The position numbers were made by a program, and so were the translations under genes. A stretch of DNA of 62,590 bases from Acidimicrobiia bacterium (GTDB lineage: Bacteria; Actinomycetota; Acidimicrobiia; Acidimicrobiales; Poriferisodalaceae). The notes beneath the pieces are model-generated. The model saw only the letters and a list, made by a program, of their open reading frames with translations. It was not told the origin of the DNA and searched no databases. Below, piece after piece: positions 43,855 through 54,256 of the stretch (positions are counted from its first letter, which is position 1; the number at the start of each line of letters is the position of its first letter). The stretch lies in assembly GCA_022820505.1 (NCBI GenBank), contig JAJEFK010000055.1, forward strand, positions 1 to 62,590, read 5' to 3'.

Positions 43855-45574
43855 TCAGCGGGCCAGCGGGCCTCGCAGGAGCTGACCCGGCACGGCGCCG
43901 GTCACCTTGCCGTGCTCGGTGATGACTTCGCCATTCACAATGGTGGCCGCGAAGCCCGTGGCCGTTTGGCGCAGGCGCGGAGCGCCCGCCGGCAGGTCGT
44001 GCACCAGCACAGGCATGTCTGGTGACACCGTGTCGGGATCGAACACGTTCACGTCGGCCGCCTTGCCCACTTCCAGCACGCCACGGTCGTCGAAACCCCA
44101 TGCCGTCGCGGGCAGCTGGGTGATGCGGTGCACGGCGTCTTCCAGCGTGAACTCCTGACGATCGCGTACCCAGTGGCCCAGCAGGTGCGTCTGCAGCGAC
44201 GAGTCCATGATCTGAGTGACGTGCGCACCGCTGTCGGAAAACGTCGGGATCGCCCGGGGGTGCTTCAGCAGTTTCAGCACCAAGTCCTGGTCTTGGTTGG
44301 CGAGGGCCTGGACGAAGAACATCTCCAAATCGCTGTCAAGCGCAAGATCGACGAACGCTTCCATCGGCGTCGTACCACGCTCGGCAGCGATCACGTCCAT
44401 CGTGCGGAACGGCGGCAGCGGCTGCGTCAGCGGGTAGATGTGCGACCAGATCGGCTTGCGGGCTTCGGGCCCGAGGGCCCTGCCGTAGTCGCCATTCTCA
44501 GCCTCGTCCACCAGCCGAGCCCGGATCTCGGGGTCTCGGAGCGCCGACCACTGCTCGCCCCGAGAGTCGGCGCGCAGCTCGCGCCACAGCGGCAGAGCAT
44601 CGAACGGCAGCGAGGTCTTGAACGACAGCAGCGTGCCCAGGCAACGGGAATGCGCCTGCCCCCACGAAGTGCCGCCGGCGGCGTTGATGCCGTCGAGCAG
44701 CTTGATCACCGGCTTCCAGTGGTGGTCCTCGCTGGAGGGGGCGAGCATGCCGTAGGTGATCGGCACCCGGGTACGGGCGCCCAACTCGACGATCTTGGCG
44801 ACATAGGCGTCGTTCCGTTCGGTGTCGCGTGAGCGCAGATCGCCGTGATTGGCCAGCTCGAAGATGCCAGCGCCCATGACGCCCATCTCGCTGACCAACG
44901 CATCGATCTCCGACCATTCCGCCAGGCGCGAGGCAACCGGGCGGTCGTCGGCGGTCTCATGGTTGTACGAGATGGAGGTGGTGAAGCCGATGGCGCCGGC
45001 GTGAAGCGAATCGCGCAGCTGCTGCAGCATCAGCGCCAGCTCGTCATCGTTGGCGCCGCGGTCGAAGGCGGCCTCGCCCATGGCCCACGTGCGCAGCGCC
45101 GAATGGCCGAGGTAGCCGGCGTAGTTGATGCCCTTGGGCGTGGCGTCCACGAAGTCGAGGTATTCGGGGAAGATCTCCCATGTCCAGTCGATGCCTGCAG
45201 CCATGGCTTCGGCGGAGATGTCCTCGGCCCGCTCGAGGTTGCGCACCACGAGGTGGCGGGCATCGGCGCGGGCGGGCCGCCAGCGTGAAGCCGCAGTTGC
45301 CCATCACGGCGGTGGTCACACCGTGGAAGCACGAGCTCTCGCCCATCGGATCCCAAGCGATCTGGGCATCCATGTGGGTGTGCACGTCGATGAACCCGGG
45401 CGTGACCGCATGGCCCTCAGCATCGATCGTGCGGTCGACCCGGCGGCCCGCGAGATCGCCGGGCGACTCGCCGATCTCGGCAATCATGCCGTCGGAAATG
45501 AGCACGTCGGCCTGACGCGGCTCGGCGCCCGTGCCGTCGATCAAACTCCCGCCTGAAATCAGCAGATCACCCAT
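43855..45574 (-). pseudogene. N-acyl-D-amino-acid deacylase-like amidohydrolase with +1 frameshift
   Basis: The N-terminal part from the ATG at 45574 reads MGDLLISGGSLIDGTG, then VTPGFIDVHTHMDAQIAWDP (metal motif HTH) and AVMGNCGFTLA, after which the frame goes to nonsense. A second frame (start 45249) carries the rest to 43855: LERAEDISAEAMAAGIDWTW through IVNGEVITEHGKVTG. Removing one base at 45277/45278 joins them as TLAPARADARHLVVRNLERA, exactly the family pattern. The intact product would be about 572 residues, normal for D-aminoacylases. So either a recent inactivating insertion or an assembly error in a CG-rich run. No second damage is visible. Confidence 0.85.
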
Positions 45575-45702
45575 GTCGTGCCCCCGTCATCGCCGCCGCT
45601 TCCGCACGCGGCCGTGCCCGCATCAGCGTACGGCAGCGGGAGGTCGGGCACCGGCGGAAGCTCGGCCCCAAACGGCCCCGCGAGGCTCCCGTCCCGCCTC
45701 AT

Positions 45703-46692
45703 ATGCTGCGCGCCGTGACACTTGAAGCAGAAGCATCCCAAGTCATCGACCAGTTGAACGCCCTAGGCCGACCGTCATTCCAAGATGTCGGCTTCGAGCG
45801 TGCCCGAGCGGGCTTCGAGGAAATGCCGCCCGCTGGCGAGTTCGTCGAGGTTGCCTCCACGGAGGACCGGACGATTCCCGGCCCCGACGGCAACGAGATC
45901 GCCGTGCGCATCTACCGGCCCGGCGACGGCGCGGCCACTGCCGACGCGAGCGGCACGCTCGGCTGCCTCGTGTATTTCCACGGCGGCGGCTGGGTGGTCG
46001 GCAGCATCGAGACCCACGACCGCACGTGCCGGGCGCTCACGATGCTGGCCGGAGTCGTGACGGTGTCGGTGGACTACCGGCTCGCACCCGAGGATCCGTT
46101 CCCAGCGCCTGCAGACGACTGCTGCGCCGCCACGCAGTGGGTGATCGACAATGCCGGCGAGCTGAGCGTCGATCCGGCACGGGTGGCGATCGGCGGCGAC
46201 AGCGCAGGTGGCAATCTCGCCGCCGCCGTAGCGCTCATGTGCCGTGACGGCGCAGCGAACGGCAACGCTTGCGGCCGGCCGGCCCTGCAGGTGCTCATCT
46301 ACCCGGTCACAGATTTCGACCGCGACACCCATTCGATGATCGCCAACGCCGAGGGCTACCTGCTGACCCGCGACACGATGGCCTGGTTCGACGATCACTA
46401 CTGCCCGCCGTCGGAGCGAGCCAATCCCTATGCGGCCCCGCTCGCGGTGGAAGACGCATCGGGCGCCGCGCCCGCCTTCGTGATCGTGGCCGGTCACGAC
46501 CCGCTGCGCGACGAGGGCGTCGAGTACGCACAGAAGCTCTCCGATGCCGGAGTGCCCACCACGCTCATCGAGTACCCCGGCCAGTTCCACGGCTTCTTCG
46601 GCATGACCCGCTTCCTGGATCAAGCACACGAGGCTCAGGAGCTCACGGCCATGGCGATGCGGCGTGCCCTCGCAGCCCCCGAGGCCGACTGA
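45703..46692 (+). CDS. Alpha/beta hydrolase of the hormone-sensitive lipase (HSL) family
   Basis: 329 residues. Oxyanion motif YFHGGGWVVGS, nucleophile elbow GGDSAGGNLAAAVAL, then VAGHDPLRDEG and PGQFHGFFG with the expected Asp and His complete the catalytic triad. VDYRLAPEDPFPAP is the usual HSL segment. No signal peptide, so cytoplasmic. It hydrolyses an ester or lactone. The VOC gene follows 55 bp downstream on the same strand. Confidence 0.93.
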   Translation: MLRAVTLEAEASQVIDQLNALGRPSFQDVGFERARAGFEEMPPAGEFVEVASTEDRTIPGPDGNEIAVRIYRPGDGAATADASGTLGCLVYFHGGGWVVGSIETHDRTCRALTMLAGVVTVSVDYRLAPEDPFPAPADDCCAATQWVIDNAGELSVDPARVAIGGDSAGGNLAAAVALMCRDGAANGNACGRPALQVLIYPVTDFDRDTHSMIANAEGYLLTRDTMAWFDDHYCPPSERANPYAAPLAVEDASGAAPAFVIVAGHDPLRDEGVEYAQKLSDAGVPTTLIEYPGQFHGFFGMTRFLDQAHEAQELTAMAMRRALAAPEAD

Positions 46693-46747
46693 CGGAAACC
46701 GACCGACAAGAACGACACGGCGACATCAGCGAAGAGAGACGGAAGAC

Positions 46748-47545
46748 ATGCCAGTACGAGACAGCCACCGGGCCGGGACGCCCTCGTGGGTCGACCTGGC
46801 GACCACCGACGTGGAGGGCGCCATCGACTTCTACGGGGCGGTCATGGGCTGGGAGTACGAGCGCGACCCCACCGGCGAGATCAACTACGTCATGGCTGTG
46901 GTGGACGGGCACCCGGCCGCCGGAGTGTTCGACATACCCCCCGAGATGCTCAGCGAAGGTGTGCCGCCCTGCTGGAACGTTTACGTCACCGTGGACGATG
47001 CCGACGAGTTCGCCGGTCAGGTTGCGGCGGCCGGCGGAGCGGTCATGCGACCAGCCATCGACGTGCCCGAGCCGGGTCCGAACGCTGCGGGCCGCATGGT
47101 CATCGCGGCCGACCCGACGGGCGCCGTGTTCTGCACGTGGACGCCGATTACAGCGATCGGTGCGGGCATCGTGAATGCCCCGGGTGCGTTCACCTGGGCC
47201 GAGGTCGCCACGCACGACAACGACGCCGCAGAAGCCTTCTACTGCGAGCTGTTCGGCTGGGAAACAGGCGCAATCGAGGGCGTGCCCGACTCGCCGACGG
47301 TGTTCACGCTCGACGGCGAACCGGTGGCGAGCACCTCAGTCGCTCCGTTGCCGCCCGGCGTCCCACCGCATTGGCGGGTGAGCTTCGGCGTGACCGACGT
47401 CGACGCCGCCTGCGCTGCAGCGACGGCCAACGGCGGCAACGTGATCGTGCCGCCCTTCGACTGGGGTCCGGGCCGCATGGCCACGATCGCCGACCCCGTC
47501 GGCGCAACATTCGACGTGGTCACCCTCACCGACTGGCCGCAGTAG
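46748..47545 (+). CDS. Two-domain VOC family protein
   Basis: 265 residues from the ATG at 46748. Two VOC modules: residues about 10-130 (WVDLATTDVEGAIDFYGAVMGWEY-type start) and about 140-265 (WAEVATHDNDAAEAFYCELFGWE). Each ends with a DPxGA-type segment (ADPTGAVFCTW, ADPVGATFDVV). This two-module plan resembles actinobacterial VOC hydroxylase-like proteins. Adjacent to an HSL esterase. Ligand unknown. Confidence 0.88.
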   Translation: MPVRDSHRAGTPSWVDLATTDVEGAIDFYGAVMGWEYERDPTGEINYVMAVVDGHPAAGVFDIPPEMLSEGVPPCWNVYVTVDDADEFAGQVAAAGGAVMRPAIDVPEPGPNAAGRMVIAADPTGAVFCTWTPITAIGAGIVNAPGAFTWAEVATHDNDAAEAFYCELFGWETGAIEGVPDSPTVFTLDGEPVASTSVAPLPPGVPPHWRVSFGVTDVDAACAAATANGGNVIVPPFDWGPGRMATIADPVGATFDVVTLTDWPQ

Positions 47546-47599
47546 AACTCAGCGCAGCCTCGGTCGGTGCGGGCGATGCGACTGTGCCGGTTGCCCTGC

Positions 47600-48397
47600 T
47601 CAGGTGTCTTGGGCTTCGAGTGCTTGCCGCAGCAGACGCTCAGCTTCCGGCGACCTCTTCCAGCCGATGCTCGGTGCACGCCAATACGCGTAGAACTCCT
47701 CGGCCGTAGCGAATTCGCCATCACCGGCCTCGATGGCTCCGATTCTCGACACCGATCCGATGTACTCCCGCGTCGCCGAGGCTCTTGACCGGGAGGCAAT
47801 GCGCCATGTTTCGTGGACAACGACGCTCACGTCCTTGATTCGCTCGGGGAGCGATGCGTCGTAGGTGTAGAGGACTACGACAGAAACATGGTCGGCGTAT
47901 TCGTCGAACGGGCGCAAGATGCCCGAGAACTTGAGCTGGGGCCACAGGAAGTACGTGTTTCCGGTGTACAGGGCGATCCGGTTGTTGAGGCCGCCAGTGG
48001 GCGTGCCGGAGGCAGAGAGCTTGCGCCGAGCGCACTTGATGTCGATAGCTTGCGGCCCTCCGCCGAACATTTCGCCATGGAACTCGAGGTCGGGATACGA
48101 CCGCTCGGTTCCTTCCTCGATCTGCCCGCCGTCCAGTTCCGCGGCGCGGCGCGTCAGGTGCCTACGGAGCTCGATCTCCATCACGTTGGCGAGCGCAGCG
48201 GGCTCGCTCGGCAGCGGCAACAGGTGACCGCGGGTTGTCAGCTGTTCTCGAAGATCACCGGGCGAGTTCGCCGTGAGCGGCCAGTCGCTGTGGGCTGCAT
48301 GCTCCCGGAAGACGCCGACGATAGACGGACGCCAGTCGCGGGTCTCGTCCCGCAGCCAGTTCAGAAGCAGGGAATCCACGGGGCAAGTGTGCAACAT
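47600..48397 (-). CDS. Type II restriction endonuclease, PD-(D/E)XK (EcoRV-like spacing)
   Basis: 265 residues. The nuclease core is P102-D103 with D119-I-K121, 15 residues between the Asp pair, and E74 lies 29 residues before D103. EcoRV has the same residues at the same distances (E45, D74, D90, K92). It directly follows, on the same strand with a 42-bp gap, a C5-cytosine methyltransferase gene; the pair is a classical type II restriction-modification unit. EcoRV itself pairs with an adenine methylase, so the recognition site is not shared. Site unknown. Confidence 0.78.
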   Translation of the reverse strand: MLHTCPVDSLLLNWLRDETRDWRPSIVGVFREHAAHSDWPLTANSPGDLREQLTTRGHLLPLPSEPAALANVMEIELRRHLTRRAAELDGGQIEEGTERSYPDLEFHGEMFGGGPQAIDIKCARRKLSASGTPTGGLNNRIALYTGNTYFLWPQLKFSGILRPFDEYADHVSVVVLYTYDASLPERIKDVSVVVHETWRIASRSRASATREYIGSVSRIGAIEAGDGEFATAEEFYAYWRAPSIGWKRSPEAERLLRQALEAQDT

Positions 48398-48439
48398 TCC
48401 ATGTCAACCCGTTGCAGCGGAGGCACGCAGCGCGCGACC

Positions 48440-49633
48440 TCAAGCCACCATTGCAACCTCGGCTGTTACCTGCTGCGCCAGCTGGGGAGGAACGGCGTTG
48501 CCGACCTGAGACTGGATCGAAGCACGACGCCCTACAAAATCGAAGTCGTCAGGAAACGTGAAGAGCCGCTTGAGCTCCGGCACACGTAAGCGGCGATTCT
48601 CCCAATGGAACGGGCCGACGTTGGGACCCGGCTGTGCCTGAATGGTGGGCGATGGTCGATGTGGGTCCAGCTTGAGCAGGAAGGACCAGAACCGCGAGCG
48701 CCACTCGAAAATGGGCTCGGGGTGCCCACGCTTTGCGGTGAAGTGGAGATAGTTGTCGCCCGGCGGAATCTCGGGGAGCAGGTGCCCCCAGCGGCCCCGG
48801 ACCACTTCCTCGGACTCGGGCATCGTGGCAAGATCCGCCAATGCCTCACCAGCGGTCGTGTGCGGCAGTTCACCGCCGACCGTCTTGCGCCGCTCCCAAT
48901 CGCCGTGGTGGGTAGGGGCGGGAAGCTCGGGAACGGTCTCGCCATGATCTGCGCCAACGATGAACAGACGCGGTCGAGACTGAGGAACGCCGTAGTCGGC
49001 TGCGTTCAGCACGCCCCAGCGAAAGTCGTACCCCGCTGCGCTCAACTCCTTCCGCAGCCGCTCGAACGCCGGACGGCTCGCCTTGTTATCGAAGGTCAGC
49101 GCGTACACGTTCTCAAGGATGAAGAATCGCGGCCGCGCTTGTGCCAGCACTGCGGTGTACGCCTGCAGCAGGCTCGCTGCGGGGTCGACGCCCTCCCGCT
49201 TCCAGTCCAGCCAGAAACCCGACTTCGAGAACGCGACGCACGGAGGCCCACCGACGAGCAGGTCCGGCCGGTTCTGACCGCTGAATCCGCCGGCATGGAG
49301 GATCTCTGGGGTGGTCACGCCACCGTCGCGCTGCGCGGCCAGCGGGTACAGATCGGCGCGCACGACCTCCCGCAGACCGGGGAAGTGTGTGCTGGCGTTC
49401 TTCTCCATAGTGTCCGCCGCGTCGGCGTCCCACTCAACCGCGACGGTGGTTCGGAACCCCGCCTGCTCGACGCCAAGGTCGAGCCCGCCTGCTCCTGAGA
49501 ACAACGAAATCGCCGACCCGACCTCCACCGGTTCAGTGTGGCCCGTCGCCGCAGCAACGGCGCGCATATGCAGATACGGCTTCAGGCTCAGCTGAACTCC
49601 GACCACGTGCCTGTGGTTCCGCGAGACATCCAT
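48440..49633 (-). CDS. DNA (cytosine-5) methyltransferase
   Basis: 397 residues from the ATG at 49633; ATG 49567 is an alternative, just before the conserved part. Motif I AISLFSGAGGLDLG, motif IV GGPPCVAFSKSG with the catalytic Cys, motif VI FILENV, motif VIII QSRPRLFIVG and motif X GNAVPPQLAQQV are all present in order. It transfers methyl from AdoMet to C5 of cytosine, protecting the site of the neighbouring nuclease. Target site cannot be read from the sequence. Confidence 0.95.
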   Translation of the reverse strand: MDVSRNHRHVVGVQLSLKPYLHMRAVAAATGHTEPVEVGSAISLFSGAGGLDLGVEQAGFRTTVAVEWDADAADTMEKNASTHFPGLREVVRADLYPLAAQRDGGVTTPEILHAGGFSGQNRPDLLVGGPPCVAFSKSGFWLDWKREGVDPAASLLQAYTAVLAQARPRFFILENVYALTFDNKASRPAFERLRKELSAAGYDFRWGVLNAADYGVPQSRPRLFIVGADHGETVPELPAPTHHGDWERRKTVGGELPHTTAGEALADLATMPESEEVVRGRWGHLLPEIPPGDNYLHFTAKRGHPEPIFEWRSRFWSFLLKLDPHRPSPTIQAQPGPNVGPFHWENRRLRVPELKRLFTFPDDFDFVGRRASIQSQVGNAVPPQLAQQVTAEVAMVA

Positions 49634-49828
49634 GGGCGCACCGTACGAATCCGGTGTGACACGGTTGGCGATGCCGCATCCGAAACGACCGCTACCGAGG
49701 CCGCAGGTTCGTGAGCGGCGTCATTTGGTTCCGGCCGAGGCACTCGGCGTCTCCCGCAGCGCGCAGCAGGTGCCGACGCCCAGCTGCGCGCCGGCCGGGG
49801 ATTCTCTACGCAGGTGCCTTGAGCCTTG

Positions 49829-52800
49829 TCAGGCCGCACCGGGCTTGGTGAGGTCGATGACCCGGACCGAGATCTTGCGAGCCTCGTCGATGCTGAGACT
49901 CTGCTCAAGCTGCTCACGTAGATCTTCAGGAGTGGCGGGTCGTTGACCCGAGGCCGATGTCGGCATCTTGTCGCCGCCGAACCACAGGACGAGGTAGATG
50001 CCGTAGCCGTCCGTCGCCGGGTCGGTTGTGTACTGACCCGTGAGTTGGCTGCGTATCGCATGCCATAGATCGCGGGAGGAGTCCTTCTTGATCTCGACAG
50101 GCACGTTGAAGTCAGCGCAACTCGTCCGCAGATCGGCTCGCTTGTCGGCGGCGTAGCTGCCCTCGCCAGTTACTTCCACATCGGGCGGCAATCGAGGCTG
50201 CAACAGCGACATCAACGCGTCTCGGCAAGAGTTCTCGGGCTTGGGTTCCGTCGGGCGACCGTGTTCGTCCTCGTTCCAGAATGGCCGCCACGGATCGACG
50301 GGGCTGCCCCTCGTTTCCTCGGCGATGTCGTCAAGCCGGTCCAGCAGCAGCGCAGCGAGGTCGGCAGCGTTGGCCGGTGCCTCGCCGCGGAGGACTCGCT
50401 GGACCTCGTCGACAGTCGGAGGGTGATACTCAGCGTTGCGTCGCTCGACGGCTTGGTTCTCTCGAGCCCGCCGCAGGGGAGCGCGCCATGCCGCCAACTC
50501 CGGCGATTGCTCGAGTCGGCGCAACGCATCGGTGGCTGCCGCACTCGGTGAGCGCGACAGAAGGAACAAGAGATTCTCGACCCATTCTGCGGCGCTGATC
50601 TCTGCTGTGACGGTGTACGCACCGTCGAAGAGATCGAAAGGCGCGAATGCGACTCCGAGGACCTTGATCAGTATCTCAAGCGTCGCCGGCTCAAGCCTGG
50701 CGGCGATGTGGGATTCGGGTCCCCATCGAGGTCCACGACTGTGGTGAAGGAACTCGGCGAGGCGCCGAGTGCCAGAGGAGTGTCTTGCTGCAAACTCGCT
50801 GAGCTGACCCACATACTGGCCTTGAAACAAGAAGATGGCTGTCGCGAGCCAGCGGGCCCGCTGCGCCACCGTCAAGCTCTTCGCAGCCAGCTTCGCGTCG
50901 AACAGGTCGCGTGCCCCTTCCGTCCGATGCCCGGCGATCAACGCAAAGAGCAACGAGTCCAACAACGACAGCTGACGCTGAGGTGCAGCCGTCGGAAAAG
51001 ACTTGAGAACCCTCAGGCGTATCCGATGTGTGGTCAGTTCATCGAAACCCAGCACGTTCAACTCGTTGAGAGCAATGCTCGACTCACGGCCCGTCCGCAC
51101 ATCATCGACTGCACATCGAATGAGCACGTCGCTAACGAGCTCAGGTTCTGCGGCCAGCCATCTCTTGAGCCACGGCGCTGGTCGATCAAGCGGGTTCAGC
51201 ACACAGAGATACGTTGCAATCACTCTTCGCTTGCGCTCATCGTCGAAAGAATCCAAAAGCATGGACTGGCAGACGATGCCATGGCAGTCGGCCGCCTGTG
51301 TTTCTGCCTCACCGACATGGTGGCATTCACCTGCACGCGCAGCATCTGGACTCTCTACGTCATTGCATTCGACAATGTGCAGGCCGGCGAACAACGGCCA
51401 TGCGACCCAGGCGTGCTTCGACTCTGCGCAGAGTGAGATCGTCTCGTCAACCGTCGGCAGCTCAGCGTGCAGCGCGACGGCGGCTAGCGCATCGATGACC
51501 TTTCCCGCCAAACGACCATCGTCCTGCAAGAACTCAGTCAAGCGTTCTCGACCGCTGACGTCTCGATCGCTGCCGTGTCGGCGGCCGAAATAAATGTACG
51601 CGAGATCGTGCAAATGATGAACCGGGAATGAGCCGTCGCTGAGCGCTGGCAAGCCGTCACGCACGTGATCGGCCCACTGCTGACGGAGTTCCTGCTCCTT
51701 CCGGCGGTTCTCTCGATCCAATTCCTCTATTTCGGCCTCGAAGGCGACGCGCTCGGCAGTCTGCGGCGGAGGCGACAAGAGACGCTCCAGCTCCGCGGTC
51801 AGCCGCGGGCTGGCCTTTGCCCGTTCGCGCACATCGTCGAGTGTCAGGCCCTCATTGACGGCGGAATCGGGAACAAGCGAACGAACAATGTGCCCCAGAA
51901 CGTCCGTCGCGAGGTCCGGGTCGCTCGCTTCGAGCCCAAGCGCCTGCTCAAGACACCACCGGCCGAGGTCACGAGGCAAAGCGCTGAAGAACAGCGGCAC
52001 CGGAAGCAGCCAACCTCGGTGCCCGTAAGGGCCATCGCCGTGGCGTGTCTTGAGCCATTCCAAGTAAAGGTGGCGTTGCGTCTCGGGACGTTGCGCGAGC
52101 CACGCGCGGACCGGACCAGCCGGGTCCACGTACTGAGCTACGGCAGCCTGGTCCTCTCCACTTGGGTAGCCCAACCGCTCGATCTCTTGCGGGCTCAGAT
52201 GTTCCAAGGCTTCTGACAGAGCCTCATGACGACCTTGGCGTGCATCGGGCTGAATGTCACGACCGCAAGTGGCAGCTGCAGCCAGCCAGCCGAAGAGACG
52301 GGCAACGTCGGCATGGTCACCTAGCTCCTCGAGCGCCTTCACGAGCAGCCCGACGGGCATCATGTCCTGCGCCCTTCGATGGAGCACTTCATCAACGTCG
52401 AATCGAAGACTCTGATGCGGCAGCACCGCCCAAAGCGCATCGAGCGCCTCCGCCGCATCGTGGGCCGACGACTGTTTGACGATGGCGTGACTCCAGAATG
52501 AATCGAAGGCGCCGTAGTAGTTCTCGCGAGTGCGGATCTCCAGGTAGGACCAGACTTCGGCAGGCCGCACCCGATGGGGATACAGCTCGCGCAACGTAAG
52601 TCCCGCAAGATCATCGTCGGGATCGACCAGCCTGCCTTCGGCGATGTCAGTGAGCAGGGCCGCCAGCGCTTCGTCGCGCGCATCGCGATCCGTTTCGAGA
52701 TTCATGAATGCCCCCAGGCCCGCTCGACGAGTGTCGGCAGACCACTGCTGCTTGCGGGCGATTCCGAGCGCGACCGTCGCGAGCCGACTAGCCGCAACCT

Positions 52801-54256
52801 TGCTCAACCCCTCAGCTTCGGTGAGCACGCGAAGCAAGAACGCTGCGATCCGGTCACTCGCAGGGTCGTCTGCTTGCCCGTGAAGCAATTCAGCCACGAC
52901 TTCGACAGTCTCGGCGTCGACGATTGAACGAAAAGCCCAAGCGGTCGAGTCCCGATAACCGGCATCAGGGTCGTCCCGCCACTGGTGTCCCAGCAACGGA
53001 CTTGCAGTCGCGTAGCTGGCCAGAGCCCGCAGTAGCCGCTGCTTCCGCTCACCACTTAATCCACTGATGTCGCCGTACAGCCCAATACCGACTGGGTCAG
53101 CACCTATGAGCCTGTCCAACGCCTCGACAGAGTGCGCCGAGAGCCAAGCTGACAAGCCGCGTAGCGATGTCACGACCCGGCCGTCATGTGGACTGATCAT
53201 GAGGGCCACGATTCGTCGAGCAGGCAAGCCGCTCTTGACTAGCCCAGCGAGATAACGACCGCCGAGAAACTCAGCGATCTGGCGGTGAATGGGCGACACC
53301 CTCGGCCGCTCGGCAATGGCTTTAGGGCCATTGGCTGCCGAGAACAACTTGGTTCGAAGCACATGTCGTCGGAGACTCAAGCTTCCGGTGGCGCCCCTGG
53401 CATCTATCGGCCGCAGTTCATCAAGCACAATGCACGGCGAACCGTCGTCCTCATGGGCATGCGAGACGCTCTCGACGCCGGACAGCAGTATTAGTGCACA
53501 CAGTTCACCCGCCGCTGCCAACTTGTCCTCGGCGGCAAAACCATCTGACACCGCTGCTGCGTTGTGCTCGTCGTTGTGCTCACGGACCATGCGCTCACAC
53601 GCAAGCTCGAATGTCTCCAATCTGCTCGCTGGCCAGGTACCGCCGCCCTGAGCGAAGGCACCAGCAAGCAGTTCCAACGTCAGCGGGTTGTCCGACATGC
53701 CGCCGAGTCCACGCTGTGCGACCTCATCGAAAAATGCCGAAGTGTCGTCAATTTCGGGATATGCCGCCACAAGTGCTCGTTTGGCCTGGAGGTCAAGAGG
53801 ATCGAGCCGCAGTACGGCGACCGCTCCGCCCGGCGTTTCGGTCTCAAGGCTTCGCCGGTCATTGCTGCCGAGCCAGTCAGCTTCGCGGCACGAGATGCGG
53901 TACTTCGGCCAGCCAAGCCGCTCTAGACGCTTGCGGATTTCATCGAGCGCTGGACGTCCGTCGGCGGTGCCTGCGCGGATCTCATCCAAACCGTCGATGA
54001 ACACCGTCTTGTCGCCCCAATCGGGCCTGACATCGAACGTCACAAAATCCCGGGCGATGCACAGCACGGCCGTATCGCCGAGTTGTTCGCACTCCCGCCG
54101 GAACTCCCGCGACTTGCCGGCGCCGGCATCGCCCAAGAGCACGAGAGCCTGTTCCGACCTGTACGCGCTGAGCGGGGCGGACCCCGCTTCTCGCTGGCCG
54201 CCAGACTCAACCGCAGTGAGGCGAGTACATGTGCGCGCGACGTAGGTCTCGCTCAC
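49829..54256 (-). CDS. NACHT/STAND-like NTPase with C-terminal PD-(D/E)XK nuclease domain
   Basis: 1475 residues. Walker A GDAGAGKS at residues 42-49 and Walker B VFIDGLDEI at about 85-93 with the YRISCREADWL sensor-like strand mark a NACHT-type NTPase at the very N-terminus. The middle 1000 residues are Leu/Ala-rich helices like a HEAT-type repeat array. Near the C-terminus KRADLRTSCADFNVPVEIKK, followed by a Gln/Tyr helix (SQLTGQY), fits the PD-(D/E)XK (Mrr-like) nuclease core. STAND proteins commonly sense a phage protein and trigger an effector; here the effector is C-terminal. Its start overlaps the AAA_14 gene by 4 bp (ATGA). Antiviral role is inferred from architecture and neighbouring restriction genes. 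Confidence 0.8.
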   Translation of the reverse strand: MSETYVARTCTRLTAVESGGQREAGSAPLSAYRSEQALVLLGDAGAGKSREFRRECEQLGDTAVLCIARDFVTFDVRPDWGDKTVFIDGLDEIRAGTADGRPALDEIRKRLERLGWPKYRISCREADWLGSNDRRSLETETPGGAVAVLRLDPLDLQAKRALVAAYPEIDDTSAFFDEVAQRGLGGMSDNPLTLELLAGAFAQGGGTWPASRLETFELACERMVREHNDEHNAAAVSDGFAAEDKLAAAGELCALILLSGVESVSHAHEDDGSPCIVLDELRPIDARGATGSLSLRRHVLRTKLFSAANGPKAIAERPRVSPIHRQIAEFLGGRYLAGLVKSGLPARRIVALMISPHDGRVVTSLRGLSAWLSAHSVEALDRLIGADPVGIGLYGDISGLSGERKQRLLRALASYATASPLLGHQWRDDPDAGYRDSTAWAFRSIVDAETVEVVAELLHGQADDPASDRIAAFLLRVLTEAEGLSKVAASRLATVALGIARKQQWSADTRRAGLGAFMNLETDRDARDEALAALLTDIAEGRLVDPDDDLAGLTLRELYPHRVRPAEVWSYLEIRTRENYYGAFDSFWSHAIVKQSSAHDAAEALDALWAVLPHQSLRFDVDEVLHRRAQDMMPVGLLVKALEELGDHADVARLFGWLAAAATCGRDIQPDARQGRHEALSEALEHLSPQEIERLGYPSGEDQAAVAQYVDPAGPVRAWLAQRPETQRHLYLEWLKTRHGDGPYGHRGWLLPVPLFFSALPRDLGRWCLEQALGLEASDPDLATDVLGHIVRSLVPDSAVNEGLTLDDVRERAKASPRLTAELERLLSPPPQTAERVAFEAEIEELDRENRRKEQELRQQWADHVRDGLPALSDGSFPVHHLHDLAYIYFGRRHGSDRDVSGRERLTEFLQDDGRLAGKVIDALAAVALHAELPTVDETISLCAESKHAWVAWPLFAGLHIVECNDVESPDAARAGECHHVGEAETQAADCHGIVCQSMLLDSFDDERKRRVIATYLCVLNPLDRPAPWLKRWLAAEPELVSDVLIRCAVDDVRTGRESSIALNELNVLGFDELTTHRIRLRVLKSFPTAAPQRQLSLLDSLLFALIAGHRTEGARDLFDAKLAAKSLTVAQRARWLATAIFLFQGQYVGQLSEFAARHSSGTRRLAEFLHHSRGPRWGPESHIAARLEPATLEILIKVLGVAFAPFDLFDGAYTVTAEISAAEWVENLLFLLSRSPSAAATDALRRLEQSPELAAWRAPLRRARENQAVERRNAEYHPPTVDEVQRVLRGEAPANAADLAALLLDRLDDIAEETRGSPVDPWRPFWNEDEHGRPTEPKPENSCRDALMSLLQPRLPPDVEVTGEGSYAADKRADLRTSCADFNVPVEIKKDSSRDLWHAIRSQLTGQYTTDPATDGYGIYLVLWFGGDKMPTSASGQRPATPEDLREQLEQSLSIDEARKISVRVIDLTKPGAA

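Noticed and set aside
45249..45300. Second selenocysteine or readthrough event in the D-aminoacylase-like gene
   Set aside because: The break is a frame change with no UGA at a conserved Cys; one extra base explains it fully.
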